From the NCBI GenBank assembly GCA_004376295.1, contig SOJZ01000001.1, forward strand, positions 1-57,982: a stretch of 57,982 nt of DNA, in the 5' to 3' direction. The DNA is from Candidatus Bathyarchaeota archaeon. Its GTDB lineage: Archaea; Thermoproteota; Bathyarchaeia; Bathyarchaeales; Bathyarchaeaceae. Position numbers and translations under genes: made by a program. The notes below the pieces were generated by a model. That model saw only the letters and a program-made list of their open reading frames with translations, ran no database searches and was not told the origin of the DNA. Below, piece by piece: positions 7,739 to 17,118 of the stretch. How positions within the stretch are numbered: position 1 is the first letter of the stretch; the number at the start of each line of letters is the position of its first letter.

Positions 7739-8881
7739 CTAACCTCTCACGTCCGTGAAGGTTAGCAGATGGATGCCTAACGGCTGTTGTACTGCATCTG
7801 AAACACGAGCCGCAACAAGATACTTGATGTTTTTTTCATTCGCCACGTCTACAAGTCTTTGTGTAATTACACCATCAAAGACCACGGTGTCCACATCCTT
7901 GGTCTGTTGAAGTTTTTCCGCAAGTTTACTCACTGGCAGTCGCTCCATTTTTTTCATTTTTACATCAAACAAAACTGCTTCTAATGTTCCATCAAGTTCT
8001 TTGGTAACTTCAACAATTCGTTTTGGAACGAGCATCCTTTGGCGTTCTCGCGGTCTCTTAGCTTTGGGTCTTCCAATAGGTACTCTGTGCTGGAGGGCCG
8101 TCGCAACCTGTTTGGGAGTTAACTCCTCCACTTCCTTGCCTGAAGGAGCTCTAGCCACATATTTGATGTTGGTCACTTGTAGTAACTCTTTGAGTATGAG
8201 GTCTCCTCCTCTGTCTCCGTCTAGGAATGCTGTAGCTTCCTTTTCTTTGGACAGTTTTATGATGCTTTGCGGTATTTTGGCGCCTTCAACGGCTATGACG
8301 TTTTGTATGCCGCATCTTAACAGGTTTATTATGTCGGCTCTTCCCTCGACGATTATTATTTCTTTTGCGCTTTCAATGTCTGGTCCAGCTGTTAGTTTTT
8401 CCGGTCCATATGCTTCAACTCTGGCTAGTCTTAAAGTTTCTGAAACTTCTCTAAAGATTTCCTCGGTACCTGGAATGGCTTCGATGGTCCATTTGTGGAG
8501 GATTTCTTTTGCTCTCTTGATGATTGCCGTCCGCCTTGCGTTGCGTATGTCCTCGATTTTTTCTATGGTGACCTTTGCTGCGCATGGTCCTACTCTATCT
8601 ATGCTCTCAAGGCTTGCTGCAAGAATGACTGTGGAGACTCTGTCTAAGCTAGTGGGGATGAGTAAAGCGCCCGTGGTTTTGTCTTTTTCCGATTTTAGCT
8701 GGATTTCTATTCTTCCGATTCTTCCTGATTTTTGGAGTTCTCGGAGGTCCAGTTCAGGTCCAAACAATCCTTCTGTTTGACCAAAAACAGCTCCGATTGC
8801 ATCCGATTTTTCAACAACGCCCTCTACTTCGAATTTCGCGCGGATCATATACTTTACAGTAATCGACTGTGATGTTCCCAT
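7739..8881 (-). CDS. dnaG: DnaG-type primase, archaeal
   Basis: About 380 residues; the ATG at 8881 or 8884 are both possible. The N-terminal archaeal DnaG domain (FGQTEGLFGPELDLRELQ) is followed by a central Toprim domain with EIIIVEGRADI (catalytic Glu) and FLDGDRGGD (metal-binding Asp). No zinc-binding domain is present, as expected for the archaeal form. The protein can make primers in vitro and in several archaea associates with the exosome and tunes poly(A)-rich RNA decay. The gene precedes a second Toprim gene. Confidence 0.96.
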   Translation of the reverse strand: MGTSQSITVKYMIRAKFEVEGVVEKSDAIGAVFGQTEGLFGPELDLRELQKSGRIGRIEIQLKSEKDKTTGALLIPTSLDRVSTVILAASLESIDRVGPCAAKVTIEKIEDIRNARRTAIIKRAKEILHKWTIEAIPGTEEIFREVSETLRLARVEAYGPEKLTAGPDIESAKEIIIVEGRADIINLLRCGIQNVIAVEGAKIPQSIIKLSKEKEATAFLDGDRGGDLILKELLQVTNIKYVARAPSGKEVEELTPKQVATALQHRVPIGRPKAKRPRERQRMLVPKRIVEVTKELDGTLEAVLFDVKMKKMERLPVSKLAEKLQQTKDVDTVVFDGVITQRLVDVANEKNIKYLVAARVSDAVQQPLGIHLLTFTDVRG

Positions 8882-9010
8882 CAACTTTCACCTCAATCAA
8901 CAGAGTTAACCTCATCAATAAGATGTGTTTAGCCTTTAATTAGCTTGCACTTCTTATACTTTCCGAATCTGCCCTCCACATTCAGCACAACCATTGGAAT
9001 TGCAGAGTCT

Positions 9011-9433
9011 TCAGATCCTATTTCCACATTTTTTCTTCAAGTTTTCCAGGTATGTTGCCAAGCCTTCGATGTCCCTAACGTCTCGTCCCACAAGGCTTAG
9101 GAGTCCTTTCCAGAAAAACAGGTTGGGTTTGATTCTCATTTTTTCAAAATGTTGTGTCAAGTGTTTGGTCCATTCTTTGCCGCGTCGGTCAAAATCCATC
9201 AAAAGGATGACCTCGTGTTTACTTCGCTTTTCTACTTCAACAAGGACATCGAGGAGGGACCTTCCAGAAGTTTTTGCCGAGATGATGTCGCCTTTTATCG
9301 CTAAATCGCGTAGGGTGTTCACGTCTTTTCGTCCTTCTACGATTATTGGAGTACCCTTGGCTGATTCTTTTGCGAGTCTGTCCAGAAGCCTCAAAACTTT
9401 TTCTACTCGTCTCTTTAGGCTAGTTGACAACAC
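9011..9433 (-). CDS. Small Toprim-domain protein (UPF0292 type)
   Basis: 140 residues, almost entirely a Toprim domain: GTPIIVEGRKDVNTL with the conserved Glu near residue 34 and LLMDFDRRGKEW with the DxD pair. It corresponds to the archaeal stand-alone Toprim proteins, whose role is unproven; relation to the RNase M5 group and to DnaG suggests RNA processing or nucleic-acid cleavage. It starts 2 bp after the tyrS stop, so the two are co-transcribed, and it lies directly upstream of dnaG on the same strand. Confidence 0.85.
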   Translation of the reverse strand: MLSTSLKRRVEKVLRLLDRLAKESAKGTPIIVEGRKDVNTLRDLAIKGDIISAKTSGRSLLDVLVEVEKRSKHEVILLMDFDRRGKEWTKHLTQHFEKMRIKPNLFFWKGLLSLVGRDVRDIEGLATYLENLKKKCGNRI

Positions 9434-9435
9434 TT

Positions 9436-10542
9436 TTACCTTGTGACGCCTATTTTCACCATTTTTTCCAACATTTGTGGGTGTTTTTGGAAGTGGTCTC
9501 TAGCTGGCTTCAGGATTTCTATGAGAGCTTCTGCGACGCCATTTTTTAGGTCGAGTGGATGAAGCTTACCTTCAACATATGCTTTCTCCATCTCCTCATA
9601 GCTTTCAAAGATTTCCGGGCCTCCATATTTAGGCGGTCGTGGAATTTCCATAGTTTTCCTTTCCGTGAACACTGCATATTCAGTTAATTCAAGTACTGGG
9701 TTTCCTTGGGCTTGTTTAGGCGGGCAGTAGGCTGCCCTTATTTTTGTTTTAATCTCGTTTGGTGTGTCGTGAATGAATATGCAGCTTCCGGGTATGCTTT
9801 TGGACATTTTTGAGCTGATTTGCAGGTTTATGTTTGCGTTTTCATCGAATTTCCCTTTGGCTTTTTCTGGTTCTTGGAGTCCCATGAGTAGATGCGTATG
9901 GACGCATACGGGTTTTTTTCTGTGAAGTTTGTCTGCGGCTTCTCTTGCTAGCATGTGGGCTTTTCTTTGATCCATTCCTGCACATGCTACGTCGAGGTCT
10001 AGGTGGAAGATATCTGCGGCCTGCATGCAGGGGTAGTACATCCAAGCAGTCTCAACGTCTGTTAAGCTCATTTCTCGACCCATGATGGGTAACGCTCGCC
10101 ACGTTCTTTGAAGCGAGACGCTTTTGGCTATTCTGACAACTTTTTCCCAATATTCTATGTCTTTCGCTATGTCGGAAGCCCAGAGATACTGTACACTATC
10201 TGGCTTGATTCCAAGCGCGGTGAAGCCTTGCTTGAAATATTCGCCGCAGGTGTGGATGTTTTCCATGTTGCCGCCTAGCTTGTTGTTTATCCATGAGTGC
10301 CAATCGGCGAGAAAAATGACGAATTTGAAGCCGGCTTTTATCATGTCTTTAATTTTTGAGCCGCAGGCTAGACCGAAACCGATGTGCATCAGACCGCTTA
10401 GTTCGAAGCCCCAGTAAGCTTTTGGCTTAGTCTTAGTCTCTAATAATACGCGTAGCTCTTCAGGGGTTACAACCTCGTCTGTGTTTCTTGTAACAAGGCT
10501 TGTCCTCTGCTCGACGTCCAAGTTTTTACCGCCTGTTTTCAT
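9436..10542 (-). CDS. tyrS: Tyrosyl-tRNA synthetase
   Basis: 368 residues, class I synthetase of the archaeal type. The tyrosine pocket motif YWGFELSGLMHIG includes the HIGH equivalent, DWHSWINNKLGG follows, and the KMSKS loop is intact (ISSKMSKSIPG). It attaches Tyr to tRNA-Tyr in the cytoplasm. A TTTTAA box on this strand lies 32-37 bp before the ATG, so the mRNA may have a very short leader. First gene of a run with the small Toprim gene and dnaG. Confidence 0.95.
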   Translation of the reverse strand: MKTGGKNLDVEQRTSLVTRNTDEVVTPEELRVLLETKTKPKAYWGFELSGLMHIGFGLACGSKIKDMIKAGFKFVIFLADWHSWINNKLGGNMENIHTCGEYFKQGFTALGIKPDSVQYLWASDIAKDIEYWEKVVRIAKSVSLQRTWRALPIMGREMSLTDVETAWMYYPCMQAADIFHLDLDVACAGMDQRKAHMLAREAADKLHRKKPVCVHTHLLMGLQEPEKAKGKFDENANINLQISSKMSKSIPGSCIFIHDTPNEIKTKIRAAYCPPKQAQGNPVLELTEYAVFTERKTMEIPRPPKYGGPEIFESYEEMEKAYVEGKLHPLDLKNGVAEALIEILKPARDHFQKHPQMLEKMVKIGVTR

Positions 10543-10573
10543 CTTTACTGTTAATGCATCGATGTCGGTTAAC

Positions 10574-10579
10574 TTAAAA
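10574..10579 (-). promoter_or_regulatory. Putative TATA box of tyrS
   Basis: TTTTAA on the minus strand within ATAAGAACTTTTAAG, about 32 bp before the tyrS ATG. It also marks the end of the structured RNA region upstream. Confidence 0.45.
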
Positions 10580-10581
10580 GT

Positions 10582-10825
10582 TCTTATCGCGGGCGCTGTT
10601 TCCCACGTAACCTAACACTCAACCTCACAGCAGAGCATTTTCGCTCCTCTCAGTTGGGCTCTCTCTGACGCGGGTTTAGGGAGCGCCCGCGCCCACCGTG
10701 TCCCATGCCTGGGTAAACCCTATGTCACGGGTAGATGAAGCATCTGCCTCTGTTGGGTCCGTCTGCATGAGCCTTAGGGGGGTATCGGTGGGATTTCTTT
10801 AGGCTCATATCATTGCCAACAATAA
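10582..10825 (-). ncRNA. Putative structured RNA of unknown family between pheT and tyrS
   Basis: A GC-rich, non-coding 346-bp gap. Helices visible: 10588-10597 with 10682-10691 (10 bp perfect), 10767-10774 with 10801-10808 (8 bp perfect), 10696-10700 with 10726-10730 (5 bp) and 10733-10737 with 10741-10745 (5 bp, 3-nt loop). A TATA-like CTTTATT on the minus strand near 10848 would place a start at about 10822. There is no open frame of note. It is not RNase P RNA (found at 48395-48709) or SRP RNA. It could be a tyrS leader or an independent small RNA; the strand is inferred from the flanking genes. Confidence 0.5.
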
Positions 10826-10888
10826 GAATAGAAACGATGGAAATAAAGCTTCTTGAAAGCAGAAAGTAGATGCGCCAATAATGTTGCT

Positions 10889-12544
10889 CTATAAGTTCTC
10901 TTCGAGGTCGATTTCGAATGCGCTGGTTGGGTTTTCTAGTTCAAAGTTGTTGAGAACTTCTGGATGTATTTCTCCTAAAATGCCTATTTTCCTTCGTTTA
11001 ACATGGATTGCTGCTACTCTGCCCTCTAAGAAGCTTGGATGTGTTGCTTCCTTGATCTTCCACCCTGTTAAGCCTAGGTTGGTGAGTAACGCTTCTGTGT
11101 AGGATTTTATTTCGGTGAAGTTTGCGGTTGGGTGTGAGGAGACAGCTGCCACGTGAAGCTTTCTTTCGCTGCGGGTTTCAGCTTTTTCTTTAATCTTTAT
11201 CACGTCGGAAACTTCAAAGATTCGTTGAGGATAGCTTTCATGTCTGTTATCCGCTAGGTTCTTCATCAAACTGGGTAACAAATCCTCTCGGGCTATAGAA
11301 TATTCTGCGGAGACGGGGTTTGCAAGCCTAACCATCTTGCTGATATTCTTTCTCATTTTTTCATAATGAACTACTTCGTTTGTGAGAATGAAGTTCATCA
11401 CTTCTGTGAAGCCTAGTCCAATCATGATTTGCCGAACATGGTTTGCCACTTCTTCTGCCCTATGCTGCTTGCCTGTCGTCACAGTTGTCGGCTTAGTTGG
11501 CTTCAATCTGAAATAACCGTAGCCGATAGCCACCTCTTCAACTAAGTCAACCTCGTGCAATATGTCGGTTCGATAGGCGGGAATTGAAACCTCTAAGACC
11601 CCCTTACCCACTCTCTTCGCATCTAACCTGCACTTCCGGAGGCTTCGTACAGCCTGCGACTCTGAAAGTTTGAGCCCAAGCAGCTTGTTAGCGTAGCTGA
11701 TTCTTAACTTCATTTGTTGAGCTGTTAGATCAGGAGAGACCACGGTGTGATCTGGATATTTAACTTGAACACTTTCAACGGAGCCACCCATATCTGCAAG
11801 AGCGGTGACTAAAACGTTCATGCCCCTAGCTAACGCGTTGATGTCGGGACCAGTTACATCGATGAACAGATTTTGCGTTAGGCTGTCAACCCGTGTCAAT
11901 TCACCGTTGATAATGGGCGGCATGGAGAGAACTCTTCCTTTCCTATCGATGAGTAATGGATATTTGGGAGCCCAATCCACCAAGTGTCGATACCCTTTGC
12001 CCTTCTCATGCTCTTCCAATATTTCCTTCAGACTCATTTCTGTTGTTTTGTCCAGTGGAACGAATTTAGCTGTGTTTGGGTCGCCGGTTGTGTATGTGAA
12101 AGGGGGTTGAACCCTGTCTAGGTTGTGCACGCCGATTGAAGCTTTTTTTCTGTCTCTGCCTATGCCCCAGTGGAGGTCTTCCTGCATTTCCATAAGCTCT
12201 GCTATAGAATCCATGTCAAGCCTTATGTTGCGTATAACCGCACCTAGTATGTGAGGCCTAACGTTGGATACTGTTGAATCCACGTTTACGACGATTTTTC
12301 CTTTTTGTACCTTATATTTGGGTAATCCGGTTTTCCATTCCATAAGTCCGCAAAACGCCCTTGCCACACCAGCATAGCTGGAGAAGTCTATGCGGTTGGG
12401 GTTAAATTCGATTTTTACATAGTCTGGTCCGGTTTCTTCTAAGCTTGTGCCAAGCCAAGGAAGCCATTTAGCCATTTCCTCTGCAGTAATTGATCGGCCA
12501 ATGAATGAGCAGAAGCGATTTTTGTTCAAGGTAATTACCGGCAT
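10889..12544 (-). CDS. pheT: Phenylalanyl-tRNA synthetase beta subunit
   Basis: 551 residues, the archaeal/eukaryotic short beta form without the bacterial N-terminal EMAP-like extension. It begins MPVITLNKNRFCSFIG and contains the B3/B4 editing module (central) and the B5 domain, with a class II-like catalytic-core remnant at the C-terminus (LGEIHPEVLNNFELENP). It forms an alpha2-beta2 enzyme with PheS and edits mischarged Tyr-tRNA-Phe. Its start overlaps the end of pheS by 10 bp, showing translational coupling. Confidence 0.95.
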   Translation of the reverse strand: MPVITLNKNRFCSFIGRSITAEEMAKWLPWLGTSLEETGPDYVKIEFNPNRIDFSSYAGVARAFCGLMEWKTGLPKYKVQKGKIVVNVDSTVSNVRPHILGAVIRNIRLDMDSIAELMEMQEDLHWGIGRDRKKASIGVHNLDRVQPPFTYTTGDPNTAKFVPLDKTTEMSLKEILEEHEKGKGYRHLVDWAPKYPLLIDRKGRVLSMPPIINGELTRVDSLTQNLFIDVTGPDINALARGMNVLVTALADMGGSVESVQVKYPDHTVVSPDLTAQQMKLRISYANKLLGLKLSESQAVRSLRKCRLDAKRVGKGVLEVSIPAYRTDILHEVDLVEEVAIGYGYFRLKPTKPTTVTTGKQHRAEEVANHVRQIMIGLGFTEVMNFILTNEVVHYEKMRKNISKMVRLANPVSAEYSIAREDLLPSLMKNLADNRHESYPQRIFEVSDVIKIKEKAETRSERKLHVAAVSSHPTANFTEIKSYTEALLTNLGLTGWKIKEATHPSFLEGRVAAIHVKRRKIGILGEIHPEVLNNFELENPTSAFEIDLEENL

Positions 12545-14037
12545 ACCGGGCGCCTCCTTATCCAGCCGAGGTCATTTTTATATAAGAATCGAATGTCGTC
12601 TACGCCAAGTTTCAGCATAACTAGACGTTCTAATCCGCCTCCCCAAGCTAACACAGGGTATTTGATGCCGAAGGGTTGCACAACTTCTGGGCGAAATATG
12701 CCCATTCCACAGAGTTCAATCCATGTTTTAAGTTCTGGAACGTAAGCTGTGGCTTGCGCAGACGGTTCCGTATAAGGGAAGTAGCTAGGCCAGAATTCGA
12801 CTCTCTTCAATCCGAGTTTAAGATAAAACTCCTTCAATGTTCCTATCAAGTCTCGTAAGGTTACGTTCTTATCCATGATTATGCCCTCAATTTGATAGAG
12901 TTCTGCAAGATGTTTGTAGTCCAGTCTTTCGTTGCGGTATATGCGGTCTACTGAAAACACCTTTACCGGCGGTTCTCTATGTTCGGCGAGGTAGTGGATC
13001 GTAACTGCAGTTGTGTGTGTCCGCATTATGAGCCTCTTAGCTTCTTCAGGATCCCATTTGTACTGCCAACCTCTTGATCCAGTTATCCATCCGTTTTCAT
13101 GCGTTTTAGCGACCACGTCTACAAAGTTTTTTCTCGGCAATCTGCCTTCTTTTGGTTGTGCCAGATAGAAGGTGTCCATCATCTCTCTGGCTGGATGATC
13201 TTGAGGCTGGAACAAGGCGTCGAAGTTCCAAAAGGCTGTTTGAACAATAGGACCTCTAATCTCAGTGAAGCCCATCTCAAGAAAAGCCTCTCGGACCATC
13301 TGGATTATTTCTTGCATCGGGTGAATCTTTCCAGGATATACGACTGGGCCTGGCGCGGTTACGTCAAACTTTCTGAGTTTTATCTTCTGCCACTTTTTGG
13401 ATAGGATGAGCTCAGGAGTTAGTTGACTGACTTCTTCAACCGTTTTTATTCCACGTTTGACCAGTTCCCACCCGGCTTCAGTTAACTCCAGTTCTCTCAA
13501 GGTTTTTTCGTCTAGTTCTATGAGTTTTCGTTTCTTCAAGACGTAGGCCGCATTTTTCATTTCTTTACTTAGGCGCTCGATAAGTAGCGAACCTTTTTCC
13601 TGTAGAATGCTTAGAAGCTTTTCGTCAACTTCCATCGGAGGTTCTCCAGATGTTTTCAACACGTTTCCTTTCAGGGTCACCCAATTCTTACGGTGCAACC
13701 ACCCTAGCGCTATGGTTGTGAAGTTCCTTTCTAGTGCTGCTTCGTTGATGGTTTCTTCAACGGTGGCTTCACTTCCAAGCTTGATCAATGCACGGATCAG
13801 ACGTCTTTCCGGAAGTTCCTTCTCCGCGTGCTCTCTTCCTTCCTCGCTTAATGCGATAGTCGTCTGCTTTTGTTCATGGACTCGTAATAGCTTCTTTGTG
13901 GAAAGCGAAAGCGCTGCGCGCATTACAGCTGCATGTGCCAAGCCACTGGCTTTGACAATCTGGTCAACATGGCTTCTTCCTCCAAGCTTCTCCAATGTCA
14001 GCAAGGTTTTTTGTTCATTTTCTCTGAGTTCACTCAT
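12535..14037 (-). CDS. pheS: Phenylalanyl-tRNA synthetase alpha subunit
   Basis: 500 residues, archaeal length. The N-terminal 200 residues are tandem winged-helix-like domains (MSELRENEQKTLLTLEKLGG onward) that contact tRNA. The class II core has motif 2 (FSVDRIYRNERLDYKHLAEL) and motif 3 (AWGGGLERLVML). It is the catalytic subunit that activates phenylalanine. First gene of the pheS-pheT operon. Confidence 0.96.
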   Translation of the reverse strand: MSELRENEQKTLLTLEKLGGRSHVDQIVKASGLAHAAVMRAALSLSTKKLLRVHEQKQTTIALSEEGREHAEKELPERRLIRALIKLGSEATVEETINEAALERNFTTIALGWLHRKNWVTLKGNVLKTSGEPPMEVDEKLLSILQEKGSLLIERLSKEMKNAAYVLKKRKLIELDEKTLRELELTEAGWELVKRGIKTVEEVSQLTPELILSKKWQKIKLRKFDVTAPGPVVYPGKIHPMQEIIQMVREAFLEMGFTEIRGPIVQTAFWNFDALFQPQDHPAREMMDTFYLAQPKEGRLPRKNFVDVVAKTHENGWITGSRGWQYKWDPEEAKRLIMRTHTTAVTIHYLAEHREPPVKVFSVDRIYRNERLDYKHLAELYQIEGIIMDKNVTLRDLIGTLKEFYLKLGLKRVEFWPSYFPYTEPSAQATAYVPELKTWIELCGMGIFRPEVVQPFGIKYPVLAWGGGLERLVMLKLGVDDIRFLYKNDLGWIRRRPVCR

Positions 14038-14276
14038 GGTGCGGTTACCATCCAGAACTTGTTGTTTTCTTCTTTACTATGTCGATGAATAAGTGATTTA
14101 ACACAATAAAAAACCCTCTATGGCTTTCAACAATGCCGAGATGACTTTCACTAATCAAAAGCGAGCTTAGAGACCAAATTACGGAAATTGGCAGGGCATC
14201 CCTTCCACCAGCATTACTGCATAATAAAAAGATTATTTATATGTTATGTATTTGTCAAAATTGAAACTACCGTGGT

Positions 14277-15389
14277 CTAGGAGACCTTCAATATCTCCCT
14301 TGCCTTATCAACAAACTTACTGTATCTTCGTTTATGCTCTTTCACAAAGCGCAAGACGATTTCGATTGTCCAATCTTTATGTTCCCCGCATAGGAGTTTA
14401 CCGCTTTTACAGTCATGATACGCTTCAACGATTTCATCGTCATCTTCTACAAACTGGTACATGCACAGCTCATATATTGGGCAAATCTCGGGAATCCCAC
14501 CGAGCTTCTGCTGCTCTTTAACACTTGGTCTTCCACCCGTGAACGCGTTCGAAATCTTTTTCGCAATGGTTTCCGGTTTTTCGTGTAACGTGAAGTAGCC
14601 CATAGGGTCTCGTTTGCTCATTTTTGGTGATCCATCTAACCCTTTCATGATTTTGTGAAGAGTTGAAGAGGGAGGAATAAAATTGTACTTACGGCGGAAC
14701 TTATTCGCAAGATCCCGCGTGAACCGTATATGAGGGTCCTGATCTATTCCAACTGGTACAACTGTTGGTTTCGGACCATCAAAATCTTGAAGTTGTGGCA
14801 TCAAAATATCTCCAGCCTGTACTAGAGCTGACAGGTAAAGTCCAATGTGGCGTTCACCATAAATGGCTTTCATTGTGGCCAAGGTTGCCCCTCTGGCAAA
14901 AACTATGGCCAGATCCTTCACACGCTGTTCTTTATACTGTCGATAGATGCAGCCCTGCTTTGGATCAAACCCTAAAGCGAGTAGGTCTGCAACGTTGCCT
15001 ACCGCAAATTTCTCGCTCTTTTCAAACGGAATTTTATTATCTTCATATGCCTCTACATCTGCGATGCAGTAGAAAGCTGTTGCTCCTTGTTGCTGGAAAT
15101 ATATAACCTCACGTGCAGTCATAAGAGTCCCCAGATGGAACTCTCCAGTTGGTTTAATGCCGCTCATCACGGCGAATGGTTCATTGCTTTTCATAGCGTC
15201 TAGCAATCGTTCGAAATCTCTGTGTCCAAAAACCACATTACGTCTCATGTACATGCTTGGATTGGGTATTCGATCCAGTAGAGGCTTTAACGGTTGAATC
15301 CCGAACTCTTCATAGAGACGCTCATAGTCTTGGACCACTGTTGTTCCAAAAGGGTCAAGCACTGTCTTTCTATTATTTGTCACTGACAT
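14277..15389 (-). CDS. trpS: Tryptophanyl-tRNA synthetase
   Basis: 370 residues, class I, archaeal/eukaryotic type. SGIKPTGEFHLGTL carries the HIGH equivalent and SPKMSKRDP the KMSKS loop; the N-terminal extension (VVQDYERLYEEFGIQPL) is the archaeal-type patch contacting the active site. It charges tRNA-Trp, whose gene with three introns lies 3.7 kb away at 19099-19298. It is 240 bp upstream of pheS on the same strand and divergent from the flavin reductase gene. Confidence 0.95.
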   Translation of the reverse strand: MSVTNNRKTVLDPFGTTVVQDYERLYEEFGIQPLKPLLDRIPNPSMYMRRNVVFGHRDFERLLDAMKSNEPFAVMSGIKPTGEFHLGTLMTAREVIYFQQQGATAFYCIADVEAYEDNKIPFEKSEKFAVGNVADLLALGFDPKQGCIYRQYKEQRVKDLAIVFARGATLATMKAIYGERHIGLYLSALVQAGDILMPQLQDFDGPKPTVVPVGIDQDPHIRFTRDLANKFRRKYNFIPPSSTLHKIMKGLDGSPKMSKRDPMGYFTLHEKPETIAKKISNAFTGGRPSVKEQQKLGGIPEICPIYELCMYQFVEDDDEIVEAYHDCKSGKLLCGEHKDWTIEIVLRFVKEHKRRYSKFVDKAREILKVS

Positions 15390-15619
15390 CTCTTAGAGCC
15401 CTCGCAACTTGCTTTAATTCGACAGAATACAAGGGGTTCTTCATAAAATTTACTGATCAAAACAAAAATGGTAGGTTGCACTCGGGTTAATGCCATTCCA
15501 AGGCGGTCACCTTGTTAAGTTAATGCTATGGAATACTTAAGGTTTCTCGAAACATGTATACTTAAGAAACAGTAGACACAAATAATTTGGACAACGGTTT
15601 GAGTTAAACTTCAGACGAG

Positions 15620-16213
15620 ATGATTAAGTTGGAAATTGGGAAAGCTGATGTTGCTTTGTCTTCAGCGTATAGGTTGTTGCATCCGAAACATGTTGTATTG
15701 GCGAGTTGCGTTGACAGAGTAGGTAAGGCAAATGTAATAACTCTGGCTTGGTGTATGCCTGCATCCATTCACCCTCCATTACTTGTCATAAGCATTGCTC
15801 CAAAAAGATATTCTCATAAGTTGATTGAAGAAACCAAAGAATTTGTAGTTAATGTTCCGACGATGGACATTCTCAAAGAAACTCTGTTTTGCGGTAGAAG
15901 AACAGGAAGAATATATGATAAGTTCAAGGAAACACGGTTAACCCCGTTACCAGCTAAGACGGTTCAGCCGCCTATTATTAAGGAGTGTGTGGCGCACCTA
16001 GAATGCAAATTACATCAACAAATTACCACAGGTGATCACACACTCTTTGTCGGCGAAATCTTAGCTGCCTACGCTGACGAGGGAATCTTTAACGGAAAAT
16101 ACAACCTTCGCAAGGTGAAACCAGTCTACCACATGGGAGGAGACGACTTCACAACGCTTATTCCAGAAATAATCACACCTCGCATACAAACAGACCAAAA
16201 AAGGCGAAAATGA
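15620..16213 (+). CDS. Flavin reductase-like, FMN-binding split-barrel protein
   Basis: 197 residues. The fold signature is an N-terminal LHPKHVVLASCVD strand pair, NVITLAWCMPASIHPPLLVISI and a KEFVVNVPT strand, typical of the flavin reductase/DIM6 family binding FMN as a dimer. The substrate is unknown; relatives reduce flavins or act in flavoprotein complexes. The stop overlaps the start of map by 4 bp (ATGA), so the two are coupled. Confidence 0.85.
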   Translation: MIKLEIGKADVALSSAYRLLHPKHVVLASCVDRVGKANVITLAWCMPASIHPPLLVISIAPKRYSHKLIEETKEFVVNVPTMDILKETLFCGRRTGRIYDKFKETRLTPLPAKTVQPPIIKECVAHLECKLHQQITTGDHTLFVGEILAAYADEGIFNGKYNLRKVKPVYHMGGDDFTTLIPEIITPRIQTDQKRRK

Positions 16214-17118
16214 TGACAGAGCTTTCTGAAGGCGCGCTAAAAAAATATCAACAGGCTGGAAAAATCGCCCACGACGTTCGAGAAACGATGAAGAGAACCG
16301 TTCATGAGGACATGCCGATCATTGATGTATGCGAAAAAGCAGAGTCTTTGATTAAGAAGAAGGGAGGGAAGCCTGCGTTTCCCTGCAACGTGTCTATTAA
16401 CGAAATCGCAGCTCATTACACTTCTGCTCCAGAAGACAAGGGAACAATTCCTGAAAATGGTCTCGTTAAGGTAGATCTCGGCGTTCACGTAGATGGATAC
16501 ATCGCGGATACCGCTGTAACAGTGTGTCTCAATCCCGAATACGAGAATCTTGTAAGCACAGCGGAAGCAGCTCTTAAAAAAGCCGTTGAAACGCTTCGCC
16601 CAGGACTGTTTACATCACGGTTCGGGTCTGTGGTTGAAAAAACAATCAAGTCCCGTGGGTTTAAACCTGTATCGAACCTTACCGGACACATGATTCAGCG
16701 ATACTCATTACATGCAGGGAAATCTTTGCCTAACGTTTTCCACATCTCCACTTCTAGAACAGGTTTGGGGGAGGTTTATGGCGTTGAACCTTTCGTAACA
16801 CTTGCCGATGCCGCTGGCAAAATAAAGAGCGGCTCTGAGGCTTACATTTTTCGGTTTTTGAAGCATAAATCCTTGAAGAATCCTTACGCCAAGCAGCTTC
16901 TCGGTTACATTGAGCAAAACTTTTCTATTCTTCCCTTCGCAGAGCGGTGGCTTCGTGGATGTGTGCCGCATGACCATTTTAAAGCTGCGTTCTCGGAGCT
17001 CCTCTCGTCAAAGAGTTTGATGTCTTATCCGGTATTTATAGAAGCAAGCGGAAAAACAGTGGCACAAGCAGAACACACGGTTTTGATCGTAGAAGACGGA
17101 TGTCTTGTGTTAACCTAG
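16210..17118 (+). CDS. map: Methionine aminopeptidase, type II
   Basis: 302 residues, normal archaeal length. Metal ligands are visible in order: the two Asp of KVDLGVHVDGYIADTAV, His in the GHMIQRYSLHAG segment, Glu near EPFVT and the final Glu in AEHTVLIVEDG. The insert and short form fit type II. It removes initiator Met from nascent chains. Convergent with the gene at 17115-17528, overlapping it by 4 bp. Confidence 0.95.
   Translation: MMTELSEGALKKYQQAGKIAHDVRETMKRTVHEDMPIIDVCEKAESLIKKKGGKPAFPCNVSINEIAAHYTSAPEDKGTIPENGLVKVDLGVHVDGYIADTAVTVCLNPEYENLVSTAEAALKKAVETLRPGLFTSRFGSVVEKTIKSRGFKPVSNLTGHMIQRYSLHAGKSLPNVFHISTSRTGLGEVYGVEPFVTLADAAGKIKSGSEAYIFRFLKHKSLKNPYAKQLLGYIEQNFSILPFAERWLRGCVPHDHFKAAFSELLSSKSLMSYPVFIEASGKTVAQAEHTVLIVEDGCLVLT

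Noticed and set aside
8929-8993. 21-codon frame behind the small Toprim gene
   Set aside because: Too short and without supporting signals.
10022-10029. TGCATGCA inside tyrS
   Set aside because: It encodes conserved residues (Cys-Met-Gln) and is best explained by the codons there.
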